Shown: positions 1-13,100 of the stretch, piece after piece
Layout: each line of letters begins with the position of its first letter
Position numbering within the stretch: the first letter of the stretch is position 1
Assembly (NCBI GenBank): GCA_022494885.1
Contig: JAGVSM010000484.1
Span: 124,001 to 188,000 of the forward strand
From: Micrasema longulum
Taxonomy: Eukaryota > Arthropoda > Insecta > Trichoptera > Brachycentridae
Direction: 5' to 3'
Length of the DNA: 64,000 nt
Notes under the pieces: model-generated
Told to the model about the DNA's origin: nothing
What the model saw: the letters and a program-made list of their open reading frames with translations, nothing else
Databases searched by the model: none
Made by a program: the position numbers and the translations under genes

Positions 1-32
1 GCTAACCATAATATAAAGTTGCTGCTATAGTT

Positions 33-954
33 CAGGGATGGAGAACCTTTTTGGGTCGGTGTGCTGAAAATCCTTAAATATTATTTCTTGATTATATGGC
101 GTGCCCAGGCAATTTTTTTTTTTCTTCTGCATTTTTATTAATTATGTTCGTTAATCGATCGCTTTCAATTATTACCAAATCATTTCTCGAATCAATAAAA
201 AAAATCCATATCGATATCGATAAATTGCATTTAAATGTCTTCCAGATTTAGCCACTCGAAAATCTCCAAATTGATGTCATCTGCTGATAATGTGTCTGGA
301 TATAAAATAATTTTTGATGTCTTTTCAAATCTCCTAAATTATTTGAATCTTGAAGAAAACTCATTGATTATTGATTGAATAACTACAGAAATTATTTTGA
401 CAATTTAATTTGATCTGGCTTTTCTTCTGCATGTATTTGGGAAACATTTGAAGGTGTTGGATACAACGTCACTATTGAGAATTTGTAATTAATATTGAAA
501 TGCTTTGATTAAATCAAACATAACAATAATTGTTTTTGTAAAGAACTTGCAGTTAAATATTTTATTAATTTTAATGTAAGCACAAATCAGTAAAAAAACA
601 TTGATTTTGAAAGCCATTCCACGTCTAGTAACTCGTTATATTTTACAATGAGATTCTCATTAATAAAAATAAACTTAACTTCAACCAAACACTTAACAAA
701 TCTTTTCCAAGAACTTTTCCACGGCTTAACCATCGCACATTGTTGTACATAAGTAAACCCTTATACACTGAATTAACCTCATTCAATAATTTAAAAAAAT
801 ATAAAAATTTCCAATCCAGTCCTCCTGATTATTTAATCAAAATTTAAATTTTTTAAACTTAATATTTATAAAAAATAAATTTTTGAACTTTGAAATCATT
901 CGCGTGCCATCCAAATTCACCTCTGGCACGCGTGTCCTAGGTTCGCCATCCCTG
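33..954. mobile_element. Complete non-autonomous hAT-type DNA transposon copy
   Basis: The element starts CAGGGATGGAGAACC and ends with the inverse of CAGGGATGGCGAACC. It is flanked on both sides by the identical 8-bp duplication ctatagtt (25-32 and 955-962). An 8-bp duplication with CAGGG termini is the hallmark of hAT transposons. The interior is AT-rich; short stretches read on the minus strand (around 240-300 and 600-660) resemble decayed transposase coding sequence, but no intact frame remains. Boundaries are exact; the family assignment rests on termini and duplication length. Confidence 0.85.
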
Positions 955-1160
955 CTATAGTTCAACTAAGAGGAAAGTGTAAAAGGTAGGTACTTTTTTC
1001 CTAATTATATTTACCTACTATTACATAATTTGATCAAGGTTATTCCAAATAAAATTGTTTACTTTTGTTATTAAGTTATTAAACTTATTTGACATTATTT
1101 TCAATGTAAATATATTTTTTTAATGATTTGATATATTGATTATTTAAATTTACCATTATA

Positions 1161-4100
1161 ATGGAAGAAAATGAAGAAGAAGAATCAGAGAAGTCAGAAG
1201 AGTCTATGAAAACTAAAGAATCAATTTCAGCGATTGTTGAAAGTGAAAAAATAGAGATTCCATCTGTTGTACAAGTCAAAAAACGAATAGATTTAGAAAA
1301 AGTCTGCGAGTTAGAGACCTTGTTGCAGATAAAAGAAAAATTTGATGCTGCTCTTTACAATGAAATGGGTAGGGCTGCCTTTCAAAAATGCCTGGCGGAA
1401 GTTTTGGATGTACATTATGATGATGAAGATTTCAACATTGTGTTTTTGAAAGTTTGTGTCTAGTATAACTTTTTTAAATTATGTAGATAAAAATTATTTC
1501 TATATTTCCCTATCTATAAAAAAACATTTCAAAAGCTTGGTGTATAAGCAATACATAAATTTAAAGTGAATTGTGTGAATTATAGATAAACTCTAATAGA
1601 AATGGCGTAGTGACCTGGGATGAATTTGTCTCATATTTGTTGCTGTGCTTTGCGGCTAAGGACAGCTTTGAACTAAAATATGAAGCTGGAGGGCTTGTGC
1701 CTCCTATTACCAAAAAACCTCAAATGCTAAAATCTCAACATCCCCACGCCATTAATGAAATATGTTTTTCTTTAAATGTTGATAAGGTAAGTAATTTTTT
1801 TTACGTTTTAAAAAATGAATTATTAAGTTTTAAAGATATTTCAACGAATTTAAATCAAAAGAAAATTTGGGTTTTGCTTTGTATAATTTGATAGCACTAA
1901 TTTACCTCCAAGAGGTTTTTTTCCTCTTTTAATTTAGGTCGTTTACCAAAACATGATAACTTCGGCCGTACATAAAATAAAAAAATATACCCAATACTGA
2001 AGTTGCAATTTGTCAAAAAAGTAAAGAAAACAGTAAAAATTTAATACTATAAATGGTTTTTATGCCGGCTATACCAAATTAAATTTAGCTCTGGTTTGTG
2101 ATTGGTTATGAGAAGGTCATGGTTTATGGTGTTGTAAGTTGTAATGATCAGAATAATTCATGTATAATCGTAATTTAGTGTGGGTGTTTTAAGTGTTACT
2201 GTGTCGGACACCATATTTCTTTTTTATAACTCATGGGTGTTTATTTTTATAATATAATTCATTTAGGGTAGAATCCAATTAGAATCTAATTGTTATTTAA
2301 ATTAATAATTTTATTTAACTTTTTATTTAAATAAATAAATTTATTTAACTTGTTATTTAAATTAATAATTTTATTTAACTTGTTATTTAAAACATATAAG
2401 TTTGTTAGTGAAAATTATTGATGGAAGTTCATTGTAATTTATTACAGAAATAAAAGACGAGTGATACTCATTTAAATAGCATTATATCAACTCATTAGTT
2501 TACCTGAAAAATTTTGTTTATGATCCTTAAGACAATTTTTTTTAAATTTAATTTACTTTCATATCATTTTGAAATCTCTATCCTTACCTCTGTTTTGTAT
2601 GAAAACATTAAACTCCTTAATGAAGATACCAGTCTCGAAGATGTCGCGAAAGCGATGAAACTGGTCACTGGATATTCAAAGTTTGTGGATTAAAGTATCA
2701 CTCATCTTTTATTTCTATAATAAATTTGTCATATAATATTTTAATTGAATCTTGTGACTATTTGATGTATTTTCTTTGTGAAATAATATTTAGGACAGTT
2801 GGGGCAATCCGATTCAAGGCACCTATGTAACCCTTAGTCCTGAAGGAGTTGTCAATCGGTGGTCTTTAGATATGGAACTTATAAGATCTTCCTGGGCTGA
2901 CTGTAGTAAGTAGATATCTTTAAACTGCTTTCTGAGTGACAATTCATGGAGGAAGAAATACTCTGATTTTCTGTATTGTAAAATAGGCGTATTTCATTTT
3001 AAAAATTATTTATGTCATTTTTAGCTTTGAAGAGAGATTCTAAAACTCGTACTACTCTGTTGCGAGCAACGTGTTTGCCAGAAGTGAACATTCTCGTCAT
3101 ATCTACAACACAAAAGGAACTCTATTTTTATGACACTACGGCCGAGGGCATGACCGCCCGAGTGATTGTCTGGAAGTTCGAACACAATATCACCTGCTTA
3201 TACCATTACAGTGAAAGTATCCAGAAGCTCTTAAAGTCATTCAGGTTTGACAGCTTCGTAGACAGACCTCGATCCGAGGATTTGACTTGCCTCCTGATTG
3301 CTGGAGATGAGGGCGGAAATGTCTTTGTTATGTCTTTTAATACATGGAACCTCGGACCTTTTCAGAAGAGGACAGGAAAATCACTCATTAAACTCACATT
3401 TAGGAATCTTGTGAAGGTCAATATTACCACTGTATATTACAAATCAACTGATAAATACAGATATTCATTAATGAAAAAGTCTGCGCAGTAGTCAATGTCA
3501 TTGGTCTGGAATAAACCTTTTGATGAAACAGAATTATGAAATTAGTCAATTGATCTTTTTCGCACGTAGCGGTGCGTAGGGCACTGCATTGGTAAACCAA
3601 ATGCAGCGTATTTCAGTCATATGTTACATGAAGGTATGGTGATCAGTCCTACGCTTCAGGTGCCAGTCCAGGAACAATGAAATATTTCATGCCAGGAATC
3701 GAACCTCAAGAATGGTAGGCAAAGAAGCCAACAACTTCCCTAATAGCGGGACTTATCACCAGTTGATTTCCTTTTTCAGGATTATTAACTGAGAGTAGCC
3801 ATTGAGAAACATATTTTTCATCTGCCTGGACACATATTTTTTATAGTTCGTTAATTCGCACCTATTTTACTTAAAGTTAAAATGAGATACAACTGGCTTC
3901 GTCCTCTGCAGTCTCACTAGTTTTTACTAAATGTTTATCTTTCCAGGGAAAACTAAGTGGTATGACGGTGAGAGAATTCTACGGAGTGCATAGCGCTCCA
4001 GTAGGCCAGGTATCCTACTACTCCAGTCTGAGTAGTGTCATGTCTTGCAGCGATTGCCCCATTGGCCTTTCTCTCTACAGTCTCACTAGTTCTCACTCAT

Positions 4101-7100
4101 GTAATGTTTTTGCTCTTACTAAGGTTAGTATTATATTTCTTACTGTATAAAATATTATTTATTAACAAACTATTATTTTTTCTCATATATTATCCACTAA
4201 TAAGAACGAGGGAGTTCAGTGGTTTTTTAAATATTTTTTTGTTTGTTAATTGACTTTGAAACTAAGCCAAAAAAATTATAAATATTTTTATGTATTGTAT
4301 TTATTCATTTATTTTATTTTATTTGGGATTTTTACAGCTATGACATAAAAATATATTAACAATACTAGAGCCAATTAAAAAAATCCACTGTAAATCTAAT
4401 AATACATAATATATAAGAAGAGAGTTTACGTAATTGTATGTGTGTGCTTTTGTATTCAAATGTGAATGAGTGTGTATGTGAATGTACATGTGCGTGTGCG
4501 TGTGGGAATGAATGAGGGAGAGGGTGCGTAAGTATATATATTTTTTAAATTTTAAACTTGTAATTATATTGAAAAGGGTACAGGAAAGAGCTTGGTAAGA
4601 AGTGTGATTATTTAAAAACAAAAAATTGTTTATACCTACTTTCGAAACGTTTTTGTTAAAATTTATGTCAAGAAATGTTATAAATTGTATTTTTTTTTAG
4701 AGTATGGTAAATTTATTATCAGCGCTGTGATTTTTTAAAGTTAATTTTGAAATTGCTCCGCATGTGACGTCACAAGTTCTCTTTGGTGAGTTCTACTAGA
4801 TGGTGAGTTGGCTTGCTTCCCTTAAACTGGATAAGTTTCTCAAAAATTTACAAAAACATCAATAAAAATGGTTTTTATCAAAATGGACTACTTTGAACGA
4901 TATCACAAGTTTTTGTCAATCAACCAATCAATGATAGCATTAACATGTGTTGCGATAGGTTTCCGGTTTTTGGAAAGCCATTTTTTTCAAAGCTTAGTAT
5001 ATTTTGACAGCTACGGGGTTTTACATTTCAATGTCAGGATGACTCACCGATGAGAACTAGTGACATCATGGGCTGAGTAATTTAAAAGTAACAAAACCTC
5101 GATGAAAATCAGCGATGAGAACACAGTACAGAAGAAAATTTTTTTTTTGCTTAATTTGATAGTTTATTAGTATAAAAAAAAATGACTCAACTTCCTCATA
5201 TTTTAGTCTGATCAAAAATAAATCATCATCTTGGTCCTTACAGGGAGTTGTATGTTTCACATTTGATGAAGAACGACACACCATAGCCACAGGTAGCAGC
5301 GATGGTACAGTTCTCTTGTGGAGTGTGTTTGTGCCATCACGGCGCAGCGCTACCTTCAGGGGTCATCACGCTCCCATCCGTACAGTATTCCTGCAGAGTA
5401 AGAGTGTTAAGCTATACTCGATGGACACCGCTCGTATCATCAAGGTGTGGAATACACGAGACCAAACTTGTCTTCAGGTAAATATTTCCTATTTAATTCA
5501 GTTCTCGATTACTCACCATTAGGAATGATTTTTTCCAGCTGTGAAAAACCATAAACAGTATTTAAAAGATATTATTTGTATAAATTGCATAATATAATCT
5601 TTCATTCAAGTAAAAATGCATAAGTGAGAGTTTTGAAAAAAAGACTATCTGCCTCATAAATCTATCTATAGTTTGACTGGAATTTATATTAAATATTAAA
5701 ATAATATAATTGTTTTGATATTTTGTACATACATACACAATCATTTTTCTATTTAAATTCCTGTTGGTGTTCTCGTAAATTGTAGATAACTTGTCTGACA
5801 TAAAAAATAATTCATTTATATATACGCCTAATGGACATTTTTAAGAATATATGTATACATAGAAAATTATTATAATACACAAATGTTTATGGTTGACTTA
5901 GTGGGAGTGGAAGCGGAAGAGAGGTGTTTACAAACAAATTTAATTCAGTGATCCCATGGAAGAAGGCAACTTGTTATCAAAGAAATCAAGACTGGTATGT
6001 TTGTTGGCAGACCTAAGAATTTTGGGCCTAGACAGTCGCCGTGGCGCAGTTAGTTAGACGGTTAACTGTGAAACTGGCGTCGCGGGTTCGATTCTCGATT
6101 AAAGAAAGATTTTTTTCTCAATTTGTCTGGGCGTTGTGGTGTATTTTTCATAACCTCCTTCCATATTTTTACCCACCTGCTGACAAACCTCTAAATAGAG
6201 GCTTAGCGGGTTCCCTTAATAAAAATAAAAAATAATTTTAAAAAAAATAGGGGAATGAAAGCCATAGTAAGTTCTATGGTTATCGGTATGAAAAAGTAAG
6301 TTTTGGGTTTCTAGTTGGGATATTTAATTTTATTGAGCTCAGTAGTTCAGGCGCATCAAAGAGTGAGTTGAGAATTTTAAATAGGACTAGAAGGTTGGAT
6401 TATAGAGGTATGTATAGTATTTTGTTGAATTTTTTTTTTTATTTTTGATTTCTGTCAATCTTGCTTAATTTTTTTTTATCTTTATATTATTGAGTAATTA
6501 AGTAGGTACATATTATATGCAAGCGTAGGGATCAATGTCTTTTTAAATAAAAACCTGATTTGTTCAACAACAAAAAGATAAGAGAGTGGTCCTAAGGCAT
6601 CAAAATAAAATATGTACATTTTTTCTCGACTGCCTATTTATAAAATTTATCGATCAAATAAAGCAAAAAGCTTAAAAGTTTAATGAAAAATAGCAAAATG
6701 TTGTTGGGCCAGCAATGCCTATTAACTAACATTTCAAAAGTTATTAAGGAGATTAATAAAACAATGCACCTTTTGATGAGTTTTTTTACATATTGATAAC
6801 AAAAACGAAAAATGCGTAATTTTCTTTTGAAAAAATATTTATATACCTTAAAAAATTAAAAATCCCTTAGTAGATATTGCCGGCGCAGCGCAATAAGTTA
6901 CATAATAATATTTTGTTTTCCATGCAGACATACAGAGACATACCATCCAGTATAGGGGACCACACGCCCATAGTGAGTGTGTATAATACCGCTACCAGAG
7001 ACCTGCTATTGGCGAGTCTACAAGTCGCCATTATTCCATGTGACCCCAAACTGAACCAGCTCCACACTGATGGCTTTACTCATGCTAAGCCCGTATCGGT

Positions 7101-10100
7101 GGTTCTGTACAATGAGCTATTCAAGACCGTGGTCACTTGTGGGAGTGACAGTATCATTATATGCTGGGACATTACAACGGGTAAATTTGCAATCTGTCAT
7201 TTTATTTTATTTAGCTATGAAAACCAGTCCTGACCCCTGCTTTGATGTTAGCTCCCATTGGCCTGTATATATCTTTGGTCTATGCCATTCGTTTCTTCTG
7301 CTTCACATTTTATATTCTCGCAATAAGTCATATTTTCTATTATATAATATTTTACTTCTTCTTCTCGGCGAAACTTCTTGAAACTTCTCCCAAAAAAATA
7401 AATTACAATGCTGGTTATTGTAATTATGTCCTCTTTATCTAATTACATATAGGTTCCAAGTCACACTGAAAAAAGTAATTTACTCGAAAAATGAATGCAA
7501 AAACAAATAATAATTATTTGATTCTGTAAAAGAATAAAGGAGCTTAAAGGTCCATAATTTTGAAAAGTATCTTTGTATCGCCATAATTATTTATTAAATA
7601 ATTTTTTATTTATTTCCACCGAGAACATCATGAAATTCCACCTGGAAGACCACCTAAAAGATGGAGAAGTTTCCCCCATTCATTTATTAGCGCCATCTCC
7701 GGAAGTTCCTTAATATTATTTAAATTACTATTACAATACTTATGTACGTACATTTTATGTGAATGTGGCAGTACCTAGAAATTTCTTTATTGCATAATTA
7801 ATTCTATGTAGTACCTATTTAGTTACCTTTTGCAGCTAGTTAAATTGATCAGTTATAAGCAACAACATGTTGTAAAATTTTATTGCAAATCCAACTGGCC
7901 AATCATATTATTTTCAAACATAAAAAACTGCCAAGTAAAGATAGACTGATGATGTACCAGGTATCCGTCAGACCACAATATATGGAGCTCATACGAGGGT
8001 GTTTAATGGAGAGACAATAGGGGTGGAAATAACAGCTGGTACCTTTGATCCAGGATACCAACTGCTTCTCACGGGAGCAAGAGACGGATCACTTAAGGTT
8101 TCCCTTTACTACATTCAAATCATATTTCTTGATAAAATATTTAATTACATTCCATTTAATACCCTTCCTATTTGTTTAAAATATAGCAATGAGAAATATT
8201 TCAGACATGGAATTTTAACACTGGATCCTGTCTAAAAAACATGTCTATTGAGTATATGAATGAAGTCACATATGTTTTATGGATTTCAAATAGGTGAGAA
8301 TTAATTTCCTTTGTAAATATTACCATACAAATATGAACGATAGGTAATAGACCCAAGTGATAGTTATTTGTTGGTTTTCAAGATTACACAGTTAGTTTGT
8401 TTTTATTATACAACAACTTTATTTCCCAGGAAATGATTTAAGTATTTAATAATATTTATGTTGACAAAAAAATACAATATAATTGCGATTGTTAGCTTTG
8501 GATTTTTACCGCTACGTATTATGTTTTTAACTCAAAGCTAGACTTTCAAATTTTTAGAATTTTGGCCATTGGATGGAACCGCCACATAACTGAGTTTGAC
8601 GACAGTTCAATAAAGGCGGGGGCCATGGGTAAGGTTTGGGAGACCCGACACACTGAAGATGTTTCTGGGGGTGCTCTGAGGTCTAGCGAGGTGCTGGGAA
8701 CCATCAGCTTTGGTGGGGAACTCGTTCTTTGGAAACTGGACACAGGAAGACCAGTAAGGTGAGATTAATTATTTTTAATACACTTTCTGAATGTGTTATT
8801 GATCGAAAACATTTGAAAATTATATAAATATTTTTAACTATTTTCATAAAATTTTTGACAAAGAGCTTGGAATTTTTACCCTTGCTCATGTAAAATTCAA
8901 TTAATAGGTTGCACTCGGAAAACCTTTACACATCCCTCTGTTATTTGACACAATAGTTTTATTTAATTTAAATTATATACGTAATTTTACTAACAATGAA
9001 ATAAAGTTGAGCTTATTTGGATAGTGAAATGCAGAGTCAAATCTACCATAGATTCAGTTGGCACAAAGAACCAGACACTTGCTTACAAGGAAGGAGAGAA
9101 TAATATGGTCATATTAATTTACAAATGTGTATATTCCTGTTCCTTTTCAGTAAGTGACAGGGCGCTAGATCCCATTAGATCCACCGCTGGTGAAATAACT
9201 GTATAATATATTATGTAGTATAAAATTGTGCCTAATTTCAGCATGATTCACAATACTCATAATCTTACAGTGGTTGACCAATACCCGTTGTACTGAAAAA
9301 TACATTTTGTCATTGAAGTATCAACTTTTTTATTTTAGACAGTATTTGTGCCAGAATCCAACCGAAAGAATCAAAATCCAGCACACCAAGAAATCGGGAA
9401 GAAAGATTGGATCATCTTCTAGATCACAAGATATATTTAAGTGAGATATTTTACTTGTCAACGTCAACTTGAGTTATGTTAAATCGGTATTGTGCACAAA
9501 TCTTGAGATAAAAACTAATTTCATTTCAGGACAAAAAGATCCCGAGATATTCCACCAGATGTACCACCGATGATACAACACATATCAGCTCACGCCATCA
9601 TATTCCTCAGTGCAAGACCTGTCAATGCAGAAACTGGTAGTCAATCAGTTTTATGTATTTGAAACCATTTCACAATTTTGTTTATATGAGGGCTGCACAA
9701 GTATTTGTGCTTACTTAGGGAAAGAAACACTTTTTTAAAAAAGGTTTTTTCTCGACATAGTTACCTTTCAGATTGATACTAAATGTACCAATCCAGTGAT
9801 ATTTCAACTTTTTTAAGCCATCAAAAAAACATGATTTGTAAAACTCTGCAAAATTATTTTTGACATGACCTCGCTTGAATAAACTGCCATTTTTTATGTT
9901 TGAAAACAAAAAGAAATTGCACGGCGCCAAATCTGGAGAATGAGGTGGATGAGGCATTCATAGCGTAATTCAAGCTGTGGCGATTGCGGATGAGTAAACT
10001 GGCGCATTGTCAGCCTTATGAATCGTGATTGTCTTCTCTTTTACAAATAGTCCACGAGAATGATGCCTCGCGAATCCTAATAATAGGTGGCCATGACCTT

Positions 10101-13100
10101 TGCGTCCAATCGAACTGTCTTCGCCTTCTTTGGAGCAGATGCCCTAGTTTTTCCATTTTTATTTATGAGTGATTAATATTTTTCAAATCTTGGTTTTGAT
10201 TTCTGTCCATTAATATAAAATATTTATTTAAAAGGGTATTTTTACACTAAAATGTTTCATAGTCCCTGGACTAGCATCTGGAACACAAGACTAATAGTCT
10301 AATTTTCATCTAAAAAGAGATTGATATACGTTTCAAATCACTGAATTGGACGTAGTTATGCAGAAAGTGTCCAACCCTCAAAATGCTAAAAAGTTTAATG
10401 CCGATTTCAATAGCATACTATGATATCTTAATGTGCTGAAAACGTCCAAGCTACAGATCCTATACTTTTTTGTCAATTAAAGAAATTAAAAAATAAAAAA
10501 AAAGAGCTGCAGAAAACAGTCAAACCACTTGGACGTTTTTGAAGTTAGTACAACAGTGACAGCCGTGATGCGGGTTAAAAATTTCTTTAATTGGAAAAAA
10601 AGTATAGCGCTTACAGCTTGGACATTTGCAGCACATAAAGATATGTATGCTATCGAAACCGCTATTACTCATTTTTAGAATTTTGAGGGTTGGACGCTTT
10701 CTGCATAGCTACGTCCAATTAACTGCATTGATGCAGAAATTCTTGATAACAGAAAAAATATTATTGTACTTAATTTAATATTTTTTTTGCATTTTTTTGT
10801 AAAAATATTTAGCAAATTTCGTGATCAGCCTGGGAGATGGGATGGTGCAAGTTTGGTCAGAGCATGCGGCGGGAGGTTACATTACCAGTTTCCGGGCTGT
10901 ACACATCGAAGGAGATTATGTTAGCTGCCTTACTACGGACAGAGAAAACAGGTTTCTTTTCACTGGCACGGCCGCTGGCTACATCAAGATATGGCTCATG
11001 GAAAATTACTATACCTCTGAAAAGGTACAGCAATATGACACTTTTATACATTTAGAATTTCTTCACATTTTGATGGCGTTTTTTTGGATTAATTTGTTGT
11101 TTGTCAATAGTACTTCTTGCTAATGCTTCAGACAGAATTACAGTACCTATCTATTTTCTGGACTTTTAAATTATCTTTTTATAAGAAAATAAATATTTGG
11201 GTTCTTATGGTTTGCGCCAGAGTAGGGTTCAAATCTCATATATTTTTATTTGAGAAGCTTGTCGGGAAGTGGGAAAGACAGGCTATGGAAGGAAATTGTG
11301 AGAAATACACCACGACACCCAGATCAATTGAGAGATAAATATTTCTAGGATTTTTTCTTGCAGCCGAAGGTAATTAATAAATCCGCGATGCCAGTTTCAC
11401 AGTGGCCACTAACCAACTATACCGTCGCACCTGCCTTCAGTTGATGTTGATCTATGTTAAACTATTGATACACATACATGGAATAATAATGCAAAGAAAC
11501 AATATCAATATTTGAAAGATATTAATTAATATATAAGTAAAAAACTAAAATTTAAATAATAAAGCATAGGTAATTATTAATTTTATCAGTGAACAGTCAT
11601 ATTTTTAATATTTCCCATTCCTACACTGACTAGCCCTACTTAAGAAATTGTGACAAAATATTGTGTTACAACATAACATTGCCTTCTACCCTCAGGCCGG
11701 ATTGTTTGATCACTTTTTCAAAGTTTTGAAAAAGTATTCCTATATTCATACAAAAAAGGTTATGTTTTTAAAATTGTTACTGTTACTTTCGATTTTGAAC
11801 CATCACTAACGATCAAACAACCCGGCCTTATTCACACTCACTTACAAGCGCACTTTGCGTAAGTTAGTTGATCCCGAAGAGAGCAATGTCTTTCTGAAAC
11901 TCTTCAAAAGTAAACATAACTTTTAGATTAAATTTATAACTTTTCTGTGATTAATCCACTGGTTCAAATATCGTAATAGGTGCATGTGTGTATGCCGAGT
12001 CTCCGTCTGATGTTTTCGTTTTTGTGGAGAGATCGAGTGGAGGGTCGAGCTAAACGTTTCTGTCGCAAGCAGCCACTGCCCTTACTCTGCTCCAGCTACC
12101 GAGCTCATCTGCGGAGCATCACGACACTGGTCTATATCGCTGACAAGAATTATGTTCTTAGGTAAAACTCACTATTTTCTTATATATCTGTAGACTCTTT
12201 AACAGTAACGGTAAAAGTAAGTGGTAAGATTGATAAAAAATAACACTTTGTAAAATAAAAACATAATTTAATACGAATGTGCTAATTTGCTAGGTAGTTT
12301 TATCAATCATTCCTATGAAGGCAGTGCTTGAGCATAATCTTGACACCAGATGTTTCTCCCTTTCTCAGTCCAGTGTACGGTCATAAGTCTCATCCTTCAA
12401 GTGTAAACAAAATCCCGGTATTTCTCAACCTGTGAACCCCGGGAATGTCAAACTGCGTTAATAATTATTATTGTGATTAAATTAGCTCATAGTTGTTTTA
12501 CCAAATTACCGAACTCGAACCTATGTACAATTTTCTTAAATTTAAAATACAACATTAACGACAATTGTGTTTGCTTTATAGTTTTTAAATTTAGGTGGAG
12601 ATCTTTATTATCCACTGAAGGAAGTTCAGAGTGTTTTGTTTGTTCAATTATAGTGGGAGTGCAGACAGCAGTGTGAGGATATGGAGCCTGCAGGGGCGTT
12701 ACCTCGGGACGCTGGGAACATTCCTCCCGTGGACTCTGGAACCCAAGAAGCCACCCGATGTAAAGAAGGTGGCTAGCTCCACCACACTCAAGGTGCATTT
12801 TACTTCATTTATATTCGGTATTGAAAATTATTGGTATCAAACAGTCACATTAAGATGATCAGTGGAATCAAGGTTATACCGATTTTTTGTCACGTAAAAT
12901 CATTCCAATTAAATAATCTGAAGGTGTGTTCTCATGATAGCAAAATTATCAATATAATATTATTTAAAGTTGCCGCAACCCCTGTGTAGTGATTAAGATT
13001 ATTGCCTCACGCACGGAGCATTTCAGTTAGATTCTCGGTGGGATCATAAATATTAAATGTGATTTTTCTCAAGCCCGGGTTCAATGTGCTGTAATTTATA

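Noticed and set aside
4319..4621. Minus-strand frame rich in His and Thr
   Set aside because: It arises from a GT/CA microsatellite inside the CRE-bearing element.
6035..6105. Possible tRNA gene
   Set aside because: A and B boxes are present but the 3' acceptor half does not pair and a SINE body follows. The same holds at 33424, 44288 and 46985.
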